DNA of 36,932 bases, from contig CALYBL010000036.1 in assembly GCA_944412495.1 (NCBI GenBank), forward strand, positions 1 to 36,932, given 5' to 3'. Both the position numbers and the translations under genes were made by a program. Of the stretch, positions 8,581-17,943 are shown in pieces (within the stretch, counting starts at the first letter, position 1; each line of letters opens with the position of its first letter). This DNA comes from an uncultured Clostridia bacterium. GTDB lineage: Bacteria > Bacillota > Clostridia > Oscillospirales > Acutalibacteraceae. Below the pieces are notes generated by a model. The model did no database searches. It was not told where the DNA came from and saw only the letters and a list, made by a program, of their open reading frames with translations.

Positions 8581-9579
8581 TTAAGAGTACCTGCGTCTCA
8601 GCTGGCCGCAGGAGGCATCAATGTCGCCTCCGAGCGTCCGCCTTACGGTTGCGTTTATCCCCTGCTTTACAAGTATATCCTTAAACCTGCTCACCCTGTG
8701 CGCGTCGGGTCTCGTTATATGCTCCCGCGCCGGGTTGACAGGTATTATATTCACATGGCACAGCATCCCTTTTATTATTGACGCCAATTCATATGCACAA
8801 TCATCAGTGTCATTTAGCCCTTTTATCAGGGAGTATTCAAACGAAATCCGCCGGCTCGTCGCATTTGTATAGTCCCTGCACGCCTTTATCAGCTCCGGCA
8901 CGCCCCATTTCCTGTTTACCGGCATTATCCTGTTTCTTATCTCGTCGTTCGGAGCGTGAAGCGATACCGACAGCGTAAACTGCGGACGCATGGGTATAAG
9001 CTCATATATCTTATCAACCAGGCCGCAGGTAGAGACCGATATGTGCCGCTGCCCTATGTTAAGGCCCTGAGGGTCGGAGACAAGCTGCAAAAACCTCAGC
9101 ACATTGTCAAAGTTGTCCAGCGGCTCGCCTATTCCCATCAGCACTACGTTGGATGGCTTTATCCCACTGTCTCTTACACATGTATATATCTGCGACAGCA
9201 TTTCCGACGGAGACAAATTGCGGCTCAGCCCGTTTACCGTGGACGCGCAGAAGGCACAGCCCATCCGGCAGCCGGCCTGCGTCGATATGCACATGCTGTA
9301 TCCGTGCTTATATTGCATAAGCACGCTTTCCACTGTTTCGCCGTCATCAAGCCTGTATAAGTATTTTACAGTATCATCATGCTTAGATACAAGCTTTTTT
9401 TGTATATTGCAGTTTACAATACTGTAACAGTCATTAAAATTTTGTCTCATATTGAGCGGAAGGTCGGTCATCTCGTCAAATGAACGCGCGCCGCGCATGA
9501 GCCATTTGTATATCTGTCCTGCGCGGTATGCCGGAAAGCCCTGTTCGGTTATCAGGACTGTAAGCTCCTCCGCCGTCAT
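8581..9579 (-). CDS. rlmN: 23S rRNA (adenine2503-C2) methyltransferase RlmN, radical SAM
   Basis: RlmN methylates C2 of A2503 in 23S rRNA (and A37 of some tRNAs) by radical SAM chemistry. The 332-residue protein has the radical SAM cluster motif C-x3-C-x2-C in AGCRMGCAFC and the GEPLDN motif. It also has a C-terminal Cys in ASCGQLRR that would be the methyl-carrying Cys of the mechanism. The start is ATG 9579, 21 bases after rsmB. The rlmN-prpC-prkC order matches B. subtilis. Cfr, a related resistance enzyme, is unlikely given this housekeeping context. Confidence 0.94.
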   Translation of the reverse strand: MTAEELTVLITEQGFPAYRAGQIYKWLMRGARSFDEMTDLPLNMRQNFNDCYSIVNCNIQKKLVSKHDDTVKYLYRLDDGETVESVLMQYKHGYSMCISTQAGCRMGCAFCASTVNGLSRNLSPSEMLSQIYTCVRDSGIKPSNVVLMGIGEPLDNFDNVLRFLQLVSDPQGLNIGQRHISVSTCGLVDKIYELIPMRPQFTLSVSLHAPNDEIRNRIMPVNRKWGVPELIKACRDYTNATSRRISFEYSLIKGLNDTDDCAYELASIIKGMLCHVNIIPVNPAREHITRPDAHRVSRFKDILVKQGINATVRRTLGGDIDASCGQLRRRYS

Positions 9580-9600
9580 AGACCGTATATCGGTTTTTAT

Positions 9601-10926
9601 TTATTTATCCTCCCTTTTAAATGCGGCTATAAAAAACCCGTCCGTTAAATGAATATGCGGCAGTAGTGTTACCGTATTCGTATAAGTATCACTGCCGCCA
9701 GTGCCTATTATACCACATATATCGCTTATATCAATGGGTTTTAAATCAGACGAACGTAAAAATTCGTTTATTACGCACTCATTTTCAGCTTTTATAAGCG
9801 TACATGTCGAATAAACAAGTATTCCGCCCGGCTTCAGCCTTTTTTGCGCCGACATGAGTATGTCAAGCTGCAATCCCGGAAGAGCTGTTACGGCGTCCCT
9901 CTCCTTATACTTTATATCCGGCTTTTTCGACATTACACCGAGCCCCGAACACGGAACATCGCACAGCACCCGGTCAAACATCCCCAAAGCCTCGCTGCAT
10001 TGCGACGCATCGCCCTGCACGGCGGTTATGCTCTTCAAACCAAGCCGCTTGGCGCCGCCGCTTATCAGGGCAACACGGTTTTCATGCAGCTCCTGCGCAA
10101 CCACCTCGCCGCAGTCACCCATCATCTCCGCTATGGTAAAGGATTTGCCGCCGGGTGCAGCGCAGACGTCGAGCACCCTCATGCCACTCTGCGGTGAAAG
10201 CGCCGCACAGCAAAGCTGCGATGCCGTGTCCTGAACGTGGAACCTACCCTCTTTATACGCCTTGAGGTGCTCTATACTTCCGCCGCTGATGCGAATCGCG
10301 TCAAGGCCGGCATACGGTGCGGCACATTCAACTCCCGACACTTTAAAGAGCGTTTCCAGCTCATCACGGCTGTTTTTCAGCGTGTTTGCCCTTACGGTAA
10401 TCGGAGGGGTATCAAAGCTTTTTTCAAGTATTTTCTCCGCCATATCGCCGTAGTCATGCCGCAGCGCGTCATATATCCAGCGCCTGCAGGAATATTTTAT
10501 CTCCGGCGCTGAGGCGGCAATAAGCTCAAGGCAGCGCGCACGCTCTGACAATATGTTCTTAAGCACGGCGTTTACAAGGCCGACGGCCCATCTGTCGCTT
10601 TTCTTTACCAGCTCCGCCGTTTCTCCTACGGCCGCGTGCGCCGGAATCTTGTCCATGTATAAAATCTGATATGTACCTGCCCTCAGCGCGTTAATGACGC
10701 TGAAGGGCAGCCTGTCCATCCGCTTGCCGACGTATTTCCCTATTATAAAATCAAGCGTGTACTTGCGCTCGACTACGCCGTAAAAGATAGCCGAGGCAAG
10801 CGATAAATCCCTGCGGTCAAGCAGCGAAGATTTTAGCTGTGCGTCCAGCACCAAATTTGAATAGCCGCCGCTGCGCTGAAGCTTCACAAGCGCCGCATGT
10901 GCGGCCTGTCTCGCGCCGTTTACCAT
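9601..10926 (-). CDS. rsmB: 16S rRNA (cytosine967-C5) methyltransferase RsmB
   Basis: RsmB makes m5C967 in 16S rRNA. The N-terminal 140 residues are a NusB-like RNA-binding domain (ARQAAHAALVKLQRSGGYSN, then PFSVINALRAGTYQILYMDK). The rest is a Rossmann methyltransferase with VLDVCAAPGGKS (SAM binding), DVPCSG (a catalytic-loop cysteine) and STCTL (the nucleophile). Length 441 is usual. Its stop lies 21 bases before rlmN, and its start codon overlaps the preceding metallopeptidase stop, so the two are translationally coupled. Confidence 0.95.
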   Translation of the reverse strand: MVNGARQAAHAALVKLQRSGGYSNLVLDAQLKSSLLDRRDLSLASAIFYGVVERKYTLDFIIGKYVGKRMDRLPFSVINALRAGTYQILYMDKIPAHAAVGETAELVKKSDRWAVGLVNAVLKNILSERARCLELIAASAPEIKYSCRRWIYDALRHDYGDMAEKILEKSFDTPPITVRANTLKNSRDELETLFKVSGVECAAPYAGLDAIRISGGSIEHLKAYKEGRFHVQDTASQLCCAALSPQSGMRVLDVCAAPGGKSFTIAEMMGDCGEVVAQELHENRVALISGGAKRLGLKSITAVQGDASQCSEALGMFDRVLCDVPCSGLGVMSKKPDIKYKERDAVTALPGLQLDILMSAQKRLKPGGILVYSTCTLIKAENECVINEFLRSSDLKPIDISDICGIIGTGGSDTYTNTVTLLPHIHLTDGFFIAAFKREDK

Positions 10927-11603
10927 TACCTGCCGCCCCTGTTGTTTATGCGGGTTATATAATATACGAGTGTCAGCAGCGACTGCAGCAGCGCGGCGAC
11001 ATATGTCAGCGCAGCCGCCGTGAGAACACGCTTTGCACCGGAAAGCTCCTCGTCATTTAGGAGTGCAGCCGATTCGATACTTTTTATCGCACGGGTGCTT
11101 GCATTGAACTCCACCGGCAGCGTAACAAGCTGGAAAACAACTACAGCGGCGAAAAGTATAACGCCGGCCCATGAAAGAGCAAGCATATTTATAACAAGCC
11201 CCAATATTATAAGCAGCACTCCGAAAGCCGAGCCAAAGTTGGTAATAGGTATTATCGCCGAACGCAGCTTTATGGGACCGTAGCCCTCGGCATACTGAAG
11301 CGCATGTCCCGCCTCATGAGCAGCGATGCCTACCGCCGCTATCGAATCTCCGTAAAAAATGTCACGGCTGAGTGATATGGTGTTGGTCCGCGGATTATAA
11401 TTGTCCGTAAGGCGTCCCTCTATGCACTGTATCGACACGTCATATACGCCGCCTAAGCGCAGCACGGCCTCCGCAGCCTGTGCGCCGGTGATTCTCCGGC
11501 TGTTCTGTATCCTGCCGTACTTTCTGTACTGCGATGAGACTAATCCCTGCGTGATAAGCACAAGCACCAGCGACGGTATAAACACATAAAGCATATAAAC
11601 CAT
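10926..11603 (-). CDS. YugP-type zinc metallopeptidase, membrane
   Basis: A 225-residue membrane protein of the YugP/neutral zinc metallopeptidase family. It has an N-terminal membrane helix, the zinc-binding motif HEAGHALQ, and three or four further hydrophobic segments (for example FGVLLIILGLVINMLAL and GVILFAAVVVFQLV). The ATG at 11603 is chosen because AAGGGGG lies 9 bases upstream; an in-frame start at 11627 would place that Shine-Dalgarno inside the gene. It sits between fmt and rsmB, as is common in Clostridia but not in B. subtilis. Its substrate is unknown. Confidence 0.85.
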   Translation of the reverse strand: MVYMLYVFIPSLVLVLITQGLVSSQYRKYGRIQNSRRITGAQAAEAVLRLGGVYDVSIQCIEGRLTDNYNPRTNTISLSRDIFYGDSIAAVGIAAHEAGHALQYAEGYGPIKLRSAIIPITNFGSAFGVLLIILGLVINMLALSWAGVILFAAVVVFQLVTLPVEFNASTRAIKSIESAALLNDEELSGAKRVLTAAALTYVAALLQSLLTLVYYITRINNRGGR

Positions 11604-11724
11604 GTCTGCTTCCCCCTTCCGTTTCAAGCAAATTTCATAGTGTAATATTCTTTCACTGTATCAATAATATATTTGACTGCATGAAAAGCCATGGTCGAAA
11701 AATCAGCTGAACCAGAGGTCAAGC

Positions 11725-12657
11725 TCAGCGGCCGAGCAGAGTGCCTGCCGCTAAATTATGTCCGCGCAAAAATGCCTCGGCCGTCATCTTGCCCGACCCT
11801 TCAGGCTGTATTACGGCAAAATCAATCACACTGCCGCCCGAGCAGGCAACGGAAATCGCATTGCCCGCATGGCAGACAGTGCCTGCCGGAAGATCGGTTA
11901 TTTTATCCGAAACGGTTGCTTCAATGACTTTTATGCGCCGGCCGTTCAGCATTGTAAAGGCGGACGGCCACGGTGTAAACGCCCTTATCATATTGTATAT
12001 TTCACGCGCAGTCCTTGAAAAATCAATTTCGCCCATGCTCTTTTTTATCAGCGGAGCATAGGTGTAATCCTCGCCCTGAGGACGCGGTATGATACTGCCG
12101 TTTTCCATTTTGTCAAGCGTGCTGAGAATAAGCTCTGAGCCAAGCGTTGCCAGCCGGTCGTGCAGGGAATCCGCCGTTTCGCTTTCGCCTATCTCGGTCG
12201 GCAGCTGCTCGAGTATGTCGCCGGTGTCAAGCCCCTTTGCCATTTTCATAGTAGTAATGCCGGTTACCTTGTCGCCGTTGTATATCGCCCACTGTATCGG
12301 CGCAGCACCGCGCAGCTTAGGCAGCAGAGAGGCATGGATGTTAACACATCCCAGCCGCGGCAGGCTGAGTATGCTCTCCGGCAGTATCTGGCCGTATGCC
12401 GCCACTACTATTATATCAGGATTTATCCGTTTTATTACCGCTTCAGCGTCGCTGTCCCTAAGCCTGTCCGGCTGATATACCGGTATACCGTGCTTCTTAG
12501 CGCAGACCTTTACCGGCGGTGCGCAAAGCTTGTACCCGCGTCCGGCCGGCTTGTCAGGCTGCGCAAAAACGGCTTTTACAGTGTGTCCTGCGGATATTAT
12601 GGACTCAAGCGCCGGAACGGCAAAGTCCGGCGTACCCATGTATACTATATTAAGCAT
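11725..12657 (-). CDS. fmt: Methionyl-tRNA formyltransferase
   Basis: Fmt formylates initiator methionyl-tRNA using 10-formyltetrahydrofolate. The 310-residue length is usual. Motifs include VYMGTPDFAVP at the N-terminus, VAAYGQILP, and the catalytic stretch NIHASLLPKLRGAAPI with Asn, His and a later Asp. A C-terminal OB-like domain binds tRNA. Its ATG directly abuts the def stop codon (TGA then ATG), so peptide deformylase and transformylase are coupled. Confidence 0.97.
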   Translation of the reverse strand: MLNIVYMGTPDFAVPALESIISAGHTVKAVFAQPDKPAGRGYKLCAPPVKVCAKKHGIPVYQPDRLRDSDAEAVIKRINPDIIVVAAYGQILPESILSLPRLGCVNIHASLLPKLRGAAPIQWAIYNGDKVTGITTMKMAKGLDTGDILEQLPTEIGESETADSLHDRLATLGSELILSTLDKMENGSIIPRPQGEDYTYAPLIKKSMGEIDFSRTAREIYNMIRAFTPWPSAFTMLNGRRIKVIEATVSDKITDLPAGTVCHAGNAISVACSGGSVIDFAVIQPEGSGKMTAEAFLRGHNLAAGTLLGR

Positions 12658-13125
12658 TCAGCCCTCCAAATCCGACTCTTTTACGTCCCTTATCACATAC
12701 TGCTTAAACAAAATTCCGTCGAGATGGTCTACCTCGTGGCATATCGCCTTGGCCTTAAGGTCCTCCGCCTTTAATATAAAGGTTTCGCCCTTTCGGTTCT
12801 GCGCCTTAACCTTTACTGCCTTCGGACGTCTGGTAATCCCGTATTCTCCCGGAAACGACAGACAGCCCTCTATCGTCTCCTGACGCCCGCGCTTATATAT
12901 TATTTCCGGATTTATAAGCTCAATTACACCGTCGCCTACGTCTATTATGCATACGCGCTTTAATACTCCGACTTGATTTGCCGCAAGTCCTGCACCGTCG
13001 GCGTGGTGCAGCGTCTCTATCATATCGTCTATAAGCTGTGCAAGCTTGTCGTCAAATGATGTGACCTCGCGCGCCTTTTTCTCTAATACCTCGTCACCGT
13101 ATTTTACGATGTTTCTAAGTGCCAT
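12658..13125 (-). CDS. def: Peptide deformylase
   Basis: Def removes the N-formyl group from nascent proteins. All three family motifs are present: GAGLAANQVG (motif 1, form GxGLAAxQ), EGCLSFPG (motif 2, with the metal-binding Cys) and CHEVDHLDG (motif 3, HExDH, two metal-binding His and catalytic Glu). Length is 155 residues. It is the first gene after the promoter at 13261-13289 and heads the def-to-spoVM run. Confidence 0.97.
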   Translation of the reverse strand: MALRNIVKYGDEVLEKKAREVTSFDDKLAQLIDDMIETLHHADGAGLAANQVGVLKRVCIIDVGDGVIELINPEIIYKRGRQETIEGCLSFPGEYGITRRPKAVKVKAQNRKGETFILKAEDLKAKAICHEVDHLDGILFKQYVIRDVKESDLEG

Positions 13126-13260
13126 GCTTTTCTCTCCCGATTCTTAGCCGGTATTGGCCGGTCTGTTAAAAATTGTATTCTCATTAAGTGTCGGATTTAT
13201 TTTCTAAACGTTAAATAATATTAAATTTTAGCCGCGCATTAAGCAAGCTATAATTAATTT

Positions 13261-13289
13261 ATTATACCATTTGTGTGATAGTTTGTAAA
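13261..13289 (-). promoter_or_regulatory. SigA promoter for the def-fmt-rsmB operon
   Basis: Reading the minus strand, TTTACA (13284-13289) is followed after exactly 17 bases by TATAAT (13261-13266), with an extended -10 TGG directly before it. The start point would be about 130 bases upstream of def, in the 231-base gap after priA, implying that def begins its own transcript. Confidence 0.75.
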
Positions 13290-13356
13290 GGCGCAGGCAA
13301 TCCCTATTCCTGGTGCCGCGGAAGCATTTTACGCAGGCGCTTTGAAGCGCTGCGCT

Positions 13357-15822
13357 TTACAAAATTGCTCCCGGATTCATATCTGCAAACACACTTACCG
13401 ATTTATGCTCGGGTATGCTGTCTATATCCTTTATTGACTGCCTAAGCATATTTCTGAAATCCGCCTTGTCGTGGCATTTTATTATGATGCGCCAGCGGTA
13501 TTTTCCGCCCACCTTGGGTATTGACGCCGGCGATGGGCCGAGCACTATCAGCTTTACCGATGCATACTCGCCGCTGTTGAGCCGTTTGAGTATGTTTAAA
13601 AATGCCTTGGCGCATTTTTGAGCCGCGTCCGATGTCTCCGCTGTAAAGCCTATCACACATATGTCGCAGTACGGCGGATAAATCATGACCTTCCGCATGA
13701 GCATTTCCTGCTCGTAAAATTTCTCGTAGTCCTGATTTGCCGCAAGCTGTATTATAGGATTTTCCGGCGTCATGGTCTGAACTACCGCAACGCCGGGATC
13801 ATCTCCCCTGCCGGCGCGGCCGACAACCTGCGTAAGCAGCGAAAAGGCGCGCTCATAGCTCCTGAAATCGCTGCTGTAAAGAGCGGCGTCGGCGTTTATC
13901 ACGCCGACAAGCGTCACGTCCGGAAAGTCCAGTCCCTTTGCCACCATTTGCGTGCCCAGCAGTATGTCGTATTTTCCCTCGCCGAACGACTGGAAATTAT
14001 TCTCGTACGCCATGCGCGACGAGGTGGAGTCGGCGTCCATGCGGAGTATCCGCGCGCCCGGCAGAAGCGCACGAAGCTCTGCCTCCGCCTTTTGCGTGCC
14101 GGCGCCTGAGCATCTTATATGCTCGGCTCCGCATTCTTTGCAGGTGTGCGAAAACTCCTCAGAATAGCCGCAGTAATGGCACATCATGCGCCCGTTTGCC
14201 GAGTGATAGGTGAGCGATATGCTGCAGTTCGGGCAGGTGAGAACATGCCCGCACACACTGCACGAAACATACGTGTTATAGCCCCTGCGGTTCATGAGCA
14301 GTATCGACTGCTTTTTATCGTTCAGATTTTCTTTTAATGCGTCAAGCAGCATGCGGCTCATTATGCCCGTGTTGCCGGCTGACAGCTCCTCCTTCATATC
14401 GACGGTGACGACCTCGGGGAGCTTTGCCCCGCCGTACCTGTGCCGCAGTACGCTCAGCCCGTATCTCCCGGTCTGTGCCGCACTGTACGACTCGACGGAC
14501 GGGGTGGCCGACGCGAGCACCAGAAGCGATTTGTGCCATGCGCACCTGAACCGCGCTATGTCGCGCGCATGGTAGCGCGGCGTCTTCTCCGACTTATATG
14601 TGTATTCATGCTCCTCGTCCATTATTATAAGCCCAACATCGTCAAAGGGTGCAAAAACAGCCGAGCGCGTGCCGACTGCTATCACAGCCTCGCCGGATTT
14701 TACCCGCTTCCACTCGTCCATGCGCTGGCCCAGTGACATCGCGCTGTGAAAAACAGCCACCCTCTGCCCGTACCGGCGGTGAAATATCGACAGCACCTGC
14801 GGAGTCAGTGAAATCTCCGGCACCATTACTATAACGCCGCGCCCCTGTGACGATATCTCGTCGATAAGCTTTAAAAACACCTGCGTCTTACCGCTGCCCG
14901 TAATGCCGTAAAGCAGCGAAACTCCGCCCTGCTCAGACAAGTACTTCTCTATCATTGCATTATAGGCCGACTGCTGCTCATCTGTGAGTACTATCCCGCT
15001 TTTTTCCTCTTCCTCAGGCCGTATGCCCTCGTACGGGTCGCGCATTACCTCCTCACTGTAGCAGAACACGACGCCCTTCTTCTCAAGCGCCGTTACGACC
15101 GCCGGAGTCACACCGGTAAAGTAGCATATTTCCTTTATTGAGGCAGAGTACACCTCCCTTAACAGCTCAGCCACGCTTCGCTGCTTTTTCGTGAGCTTTT
15201 CCAGCTCCTCGTCGGATATATCCTCATCAGACAGCCGCACCATTTTGACAGTGGCGTCGCCCATGCGGCGGACAGCGTCGTCTGTGCGAAGCAGATAGCC
15301 GGATTTTACAAGCTTGTCCGGCATGTCGGAATCGTCCGGCAGCTGCATTATCTCCAGCAGGCGCGCCCGCTCGACCGTAGCGCGGCTTTTGGTGAGATAC
15401 TCCACCATCTGGCGCTCGGTCTCACCGAGGCCCGCCAACTCGCTCTCCGGACGGCCGGCAGAGCGGTAGGCCGTGACAATACGCATGTTTATCCCCGCCG
15501 GAAGCATGGTTCTGACCGCCTCAAAGAGCGTGCAGAAGGTGTGCTCCTTCATCCATTCGGCCATTTTAAGCATCTCTTTTGTGAGTACGGCCTTTTCGTC
15601 AAGCACGGAGATTATCGGCTTTATCTTTTCAACCTCCGCACTGCCGCCGACGTCCAGTATTATGCCCTGCCGCCGGCGGTTGCCTCTGCCAAACGGCACC
15701 ATGACCCGGCAGCCCGGCAATGCCTTTTCCTTAAGGTCCTGCGGTATTATATAAGAATAGGGCTTATCGTAGCTGAAAGCCGTATCTGAAACCGCCACCG
15801 CAGCTATTGCGACCTTCTCCAC
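13357..15822 (-). CDS. priA: Primosomal helicase PriA
   Basis: PriA restarts stalled replication forks by loading the replicative helicase. The 821-residue protein has the N-terminal 3'-DNA-binding domain, then LLYGITGSGKTQ (Walker A) and DEEHEYTYK (Walker B, DEEH). A zinc-binding insert follows with paired cysteines (CSVCGH, CPNC, CHYCGY, CKECG), then the C-terminal helicase lobe (GTQMVAKGLDFPDVTLVG, QVVGRAGRG). The GTG at 15822 is chosen because GGAGG lies 7 bases upstream; the open frame reaches 15933 without a good ribosome site. coaBC, which lies between rpoZ and priA in B. subtilis, is absent. Confidence 0.96.
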   Translation of the reverse strand: MEKVAIAAVAVSDTAFSYDKPYSYIIPQDLKEKALPGCRVMVPFGRGNRRRQGIILDVGGSAEVEKIKPIISVLDEKAVLTKEMLKMAEWMKEHTFCTLFEAVRTMLPAGINMRIVTAYRSAGRPESELAGLGETERQMVEYLTKSRATVERARLLEIMQLPDDSDMPDKLVKSGYLLRTDDAVRRMGDATVKMVRLSDEDISDEELEKLTKKQRSVAELLREVYSASIKEICYFTGVTPAVVTALEKKGVVFCYSEEVMRDPYEGIRPEEEEKSGIVLTDEQQSAYNAMIEKYLSEQGGVSLLYGITGSGKTQVFLKLIDEISSQGRGVIVMVPEISLTPQVLSIFHRRYGQRVAVFHSAMSLGQRMDEWKRVKSGEAVIAVGTRSAVFAPFDDVGLIIMDEEHEYTYKSEKTPRYHARDIARFRCAWHKSLLVLASATPSVESYSAAQTGRYGLSVLRHRYGGAKLPEVVTVDMKEELSAGNTGIMSRMLLDALKENLNDKKQSILLMNRRGYNTYVSCSVCGHVLTCPNCSISLTYHSANGRMMCHYCGYSEEFSHTCKECGAEHIRCSGAGTQKAEAELRALLPGARILRMDADSTSSRMAYENNFQSFGEGKYDILLGTQMVAKGLDFPDVTLVGVINADAALYSSDFRSYERAFSLLTQVVGRAGRGDDPGVAVVQTMTPENPIIQLAANQDYEKFYEQEMLMRKVMIYPPYCDICVIGFTAETSDAAQKCAKAFLNILKRLNSGEYASVKLIVLGPSPASIPKVGGKYRWRIIIKCHDKADFRNMLRQSIKDIDSIPEHKSVSVFADMNPGAIL

Positions 15823-15983
15823 AATAAACCCTCCAAATCCAATATCCGGCTGCCTGACGGCGCAGAGCACAAGCCATAGCTCAAATCGCTTATGCGCTGC
15901 AGGCATCGCAAGGTAAAAGTATAACGCCGGCACAGATGTAAATACCGTGGCGGCGCTTATATTCTGCTTAATCCGGCATTAAA

Positions 15984-16166
15984 TTACATAAGCCCCATGG
16001 AATGAGCCAAATCATTCAGCGCCAGATTGACCGGCTTTTCGTCAAGACTTATCTTGTTCTTCTCAGCCGTAGCGGCTATAACGCGCGCACGGTGAGCAAC
16101 GTCCAGCACCAGCTGGTATTTGCTGTCATATGCTTCCAGCAGCTTGCCAATCGCAGGATTTAGCAT
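15984..16166 (-). CDS. rpoZ: RNA polymerase omega subunit
   Basis: The omega subunit helps assemble and stabilise RNA polymerase around beta-prime. This 60-residue protein has the family core: an N-terminal [27 protein letters not shown]-like helix pair, where residues that contact beta-prime lie, then KPVNLALNDLAHSMG. The ATG at 16166 has GAGGTG 7 bases upstream; a TTG two codons earlier is too close to that site. It overlaps the gmk 3' end by 41 bases, fitting the usual gmk-rpoZ pair. Confidence 0.92.
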   Translation of the reverse strand: MLNPAIGKLLEAYDSKYQLVLDVAHRARVIAATAEKNKISLDEKPVNLALNDLAHSMGLM

Positions 16167-16776
16167 TTTCAAGCACCTCTTTCACAAATTTCTCCATAGA
16201 TTTATAGCTGAACCTGTCGGCGTTTATTACCGCCTCAAGATTATTGACTGCTTCGGTTATGTTATCATTGACTATTACATAGTCATATTCATTTGCACAG
16301 CTTATTTCGTCTATAGCCGCCTGAAGACGTTTTTCAACCAGCTCTGCGCTGTCGGTGCTGCGGCCCGTAAGACGCTCCCTGAGCACCTGCATTGAAGGCG
16401 GCATGATAAATATACTGAGCACATCGCTCATAGTCTCCCGCACCTTGCGCGCGCCGTTTACGTCTATCTCCAGCAAAACATTGCGCCCGCAGCTTATCCA
16501 GCGCTCAATCGGCTTTTTCGGCGTGCCGTAATAATTGCCTAAGTAAGTATTATACTCCAAAAGCTCACCGTTTAAAAGCATATTCTCAAACTTTTCCTTG
16601 GATATAAAGTCATATTTCTCACCGGGTATCTCGCCGGGACGCGGAGGACGTGTTATGCTCGATATCGACAGGCATATGTCCTTGCGCCTTGACAGCAGCT
16701 CACGCATTATAGTGTCCTTGCCGCAGCCTGAAGGGCCCGACAATATAAAAAGGCGCCCCTTATTATTCTCCCTCAT
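16126..16776 (-). CDS. gmk: Guanylate kinase
   Basis: Gmk phosphorylates GMP to GDP with ATP. The 216-residue enzyme begins with [10 protein letters not shown] and has the P-loop GPSGCGKDT. The GMP-binding segment follows with [11 protein letters not shown] and EKYDFISKE, then [12 protein letters not shown] and the lid region [12 protein letters not shown] 16776 has GGGG nine bases upstream; an in-frame GTG at 16797 would overlap remA more and has no good site. It overlaps the end of remA by 14 bases. Confidence 0.95.
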   Translation of the reverse strand: MRENNKGRLFILSGPSGCGKDTIMRELLSRRKDICLSISSITRPPRPGEIPGEKYDFISKEKFENMLLNGELLEYNTYLGNYYGTPKKPIERWISCGRNVLLEIDVNGARKVRETMSDVLSIFIMPPSMQVLRERLTGRSTDSAELVEKRLQAAIDEISCANEYDYVIVNDNITEAVNNLEAVINADRFSYKSMEKFVKEVLENAKSCDWQAAGSI

Positions 16777-17041
16777 CTGCATCATCCCCAAAATCACCGT
16801 CCGCAGTTACGCCGTTTATGCGTCCCGCCACCGTTTCCGACTGAAGATATGTCAGTATAACATGGTCCGAGTCGGTTATAATGACAGCACGTGTGCGCCG
16901 TCCCTGCGTGGCGTCTATAAGCCGGCCGTCCTCCTTCGCCTCCTGTATCAGGCGCTTTATCGGAGCCGACTCAGGCCCCACGACGGCTATAATACGGTTT
17001 TCCGACACCATGTTGCCAAAGCCTATGTTTATAAGTCTCAT
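16763..17041 (-). CDS. remA: RemA/DUF370 family DNA-binding regulator
   Basis: This 92-residue protein matches RemA (former YlzA/DUF370): it starts [12 protein letters not shown] and continues with [17 protein letters not shown] and [20 protein letters not shown]. subtilis RemA is a DNA-binding activator of biofilm matrix and osmoprotection operons. Its place between yicC and gmk is the conserved one. An acidic C-terminal tail ([12 protein letters not shown]) is added to the core. The ATG has AGAGGG 8 bases upstream. A link to the matrix-like operon at the right edge is possible but not shown. Confidence 0.93.
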   Translation of the reverse strand: MRLINIGFGNMVSENRIIAVVGPESAPIKRLIQEAKEDGRLIDATQGRRTRAVIITDSDHVILTYLQSETVAGRINGVTADGDFGDDADEGE

Positions 17042-17064
17042 GCTGTTCCCTCTCTGATATCACA

Positions 17065-17943
17065 TTACTGTATATTTTGTACCTGCTCGCGTATCTTCTC
17101 TATCTCCGATTTTACATCAACAACGCATTTGGTTATATCTATATTCTGAGATTTTGAGCCTATCGTGTTTATTTCGCGGTTCATCTCCTGAACAATAAAG
17201 TCCATCTTGCGCCCTATCGGCTCCTCCTGCTCAAGCATTTCGCTCAGCTGAGATATATGGCTGCGCAGGCGCACAGTCTCCTCGTCCACCGCCAAACGGT
17301 CGGCCATTATGGCAGTTTCGGTTATAATGCGCTGCTCGTCTGCCTTGGCGTCTGAAAGCAGCTCCTTCATGCGCTCCTCCAAACGCTCACGGTAATGGTT
17401 GACCGACTCGGGATATAATGCCTCTATTTTATCGACGCAGCCGAGTATAAACTCACAGCGTCCGGCGATGTCGCTGCGCAGCTTTTCGCCCTCCGCCTCA
17501 CGCATTTCGTTGAGTGCCGCGGCCGCCTTATCCAGTACCGGGCAAAGCATGGCCCACAGCTCATCCTCGTCTATCTCGCTTTCCTTAAGCGAAACGACCT
17601 CCGGCATTCTGGCAAGCGAAAGCGCATTAATTTCGCCGGAAATACCGAATTTATCAGATATCTTATACACCGCACCAAGATAGCCGCCGGCAAGCTCAAG
17701 ATTCACATCCACAGCTCCCGCCGTCTCTCCGACACGCTCAATGGTTACAAATGCATCCACCTTGCCCCTTGATATAAGCTCCGACAGGCGCGACCTTATT
17801 TTGTCCTCCATAAACAAAAAGCTGCGGCCTATGCGGCAGCCAAACTCAAAATACCTGTGGTTTACCGTTTTTATCTCAATCGAAATTTTATACTTGTCAT
17901 AAAGGGCCTCGCCCCTGCCGTAGCCTGTCATGCTCTTTATCAT
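17065..17943 (-). CDS. yicC: YicC/YloC-type endoribonuclease
   Basis: A 292-residue YicC/YloC family protein; members are metal-dependent endoribonucleases involved in RNA turnover. The N-terminal signature MIKSMTGYGRGEA is typical, and the DUF1732 C-terminal part shows GRKMDFIVQEMNREINTIGSK. It heads the yicC-remA-gmk-rpoZ set and is separated from remA by 23 bases. The gene upstream region has no clear promoter. Confidence 0.92.
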   Translation of the reverse strand: MIKSMTGYGRGEALYDKYKISIEIKTVNHRYFEFGCRIGRSFLFMEDKIRSRLSELISRGKVDAFVTIERVGETAGAVDVNLELAGGYLGAVYKISDKFGISGEINALSLARMPEVVSLKESEIDEDELWAMLCPVLDKAAAALNEMREAEGEKLRSDIAGRCEFILGCVDKIEALYPESVNHYRERLEERMKELLSDAKADEQRIITETAIMADRLAVDEETVRLRSHISQLSEMLEQEEPIGRKMDFIVQEMNREINTIGSKSQNIDITKCVVDVKSEIEKIREQVQNIQ

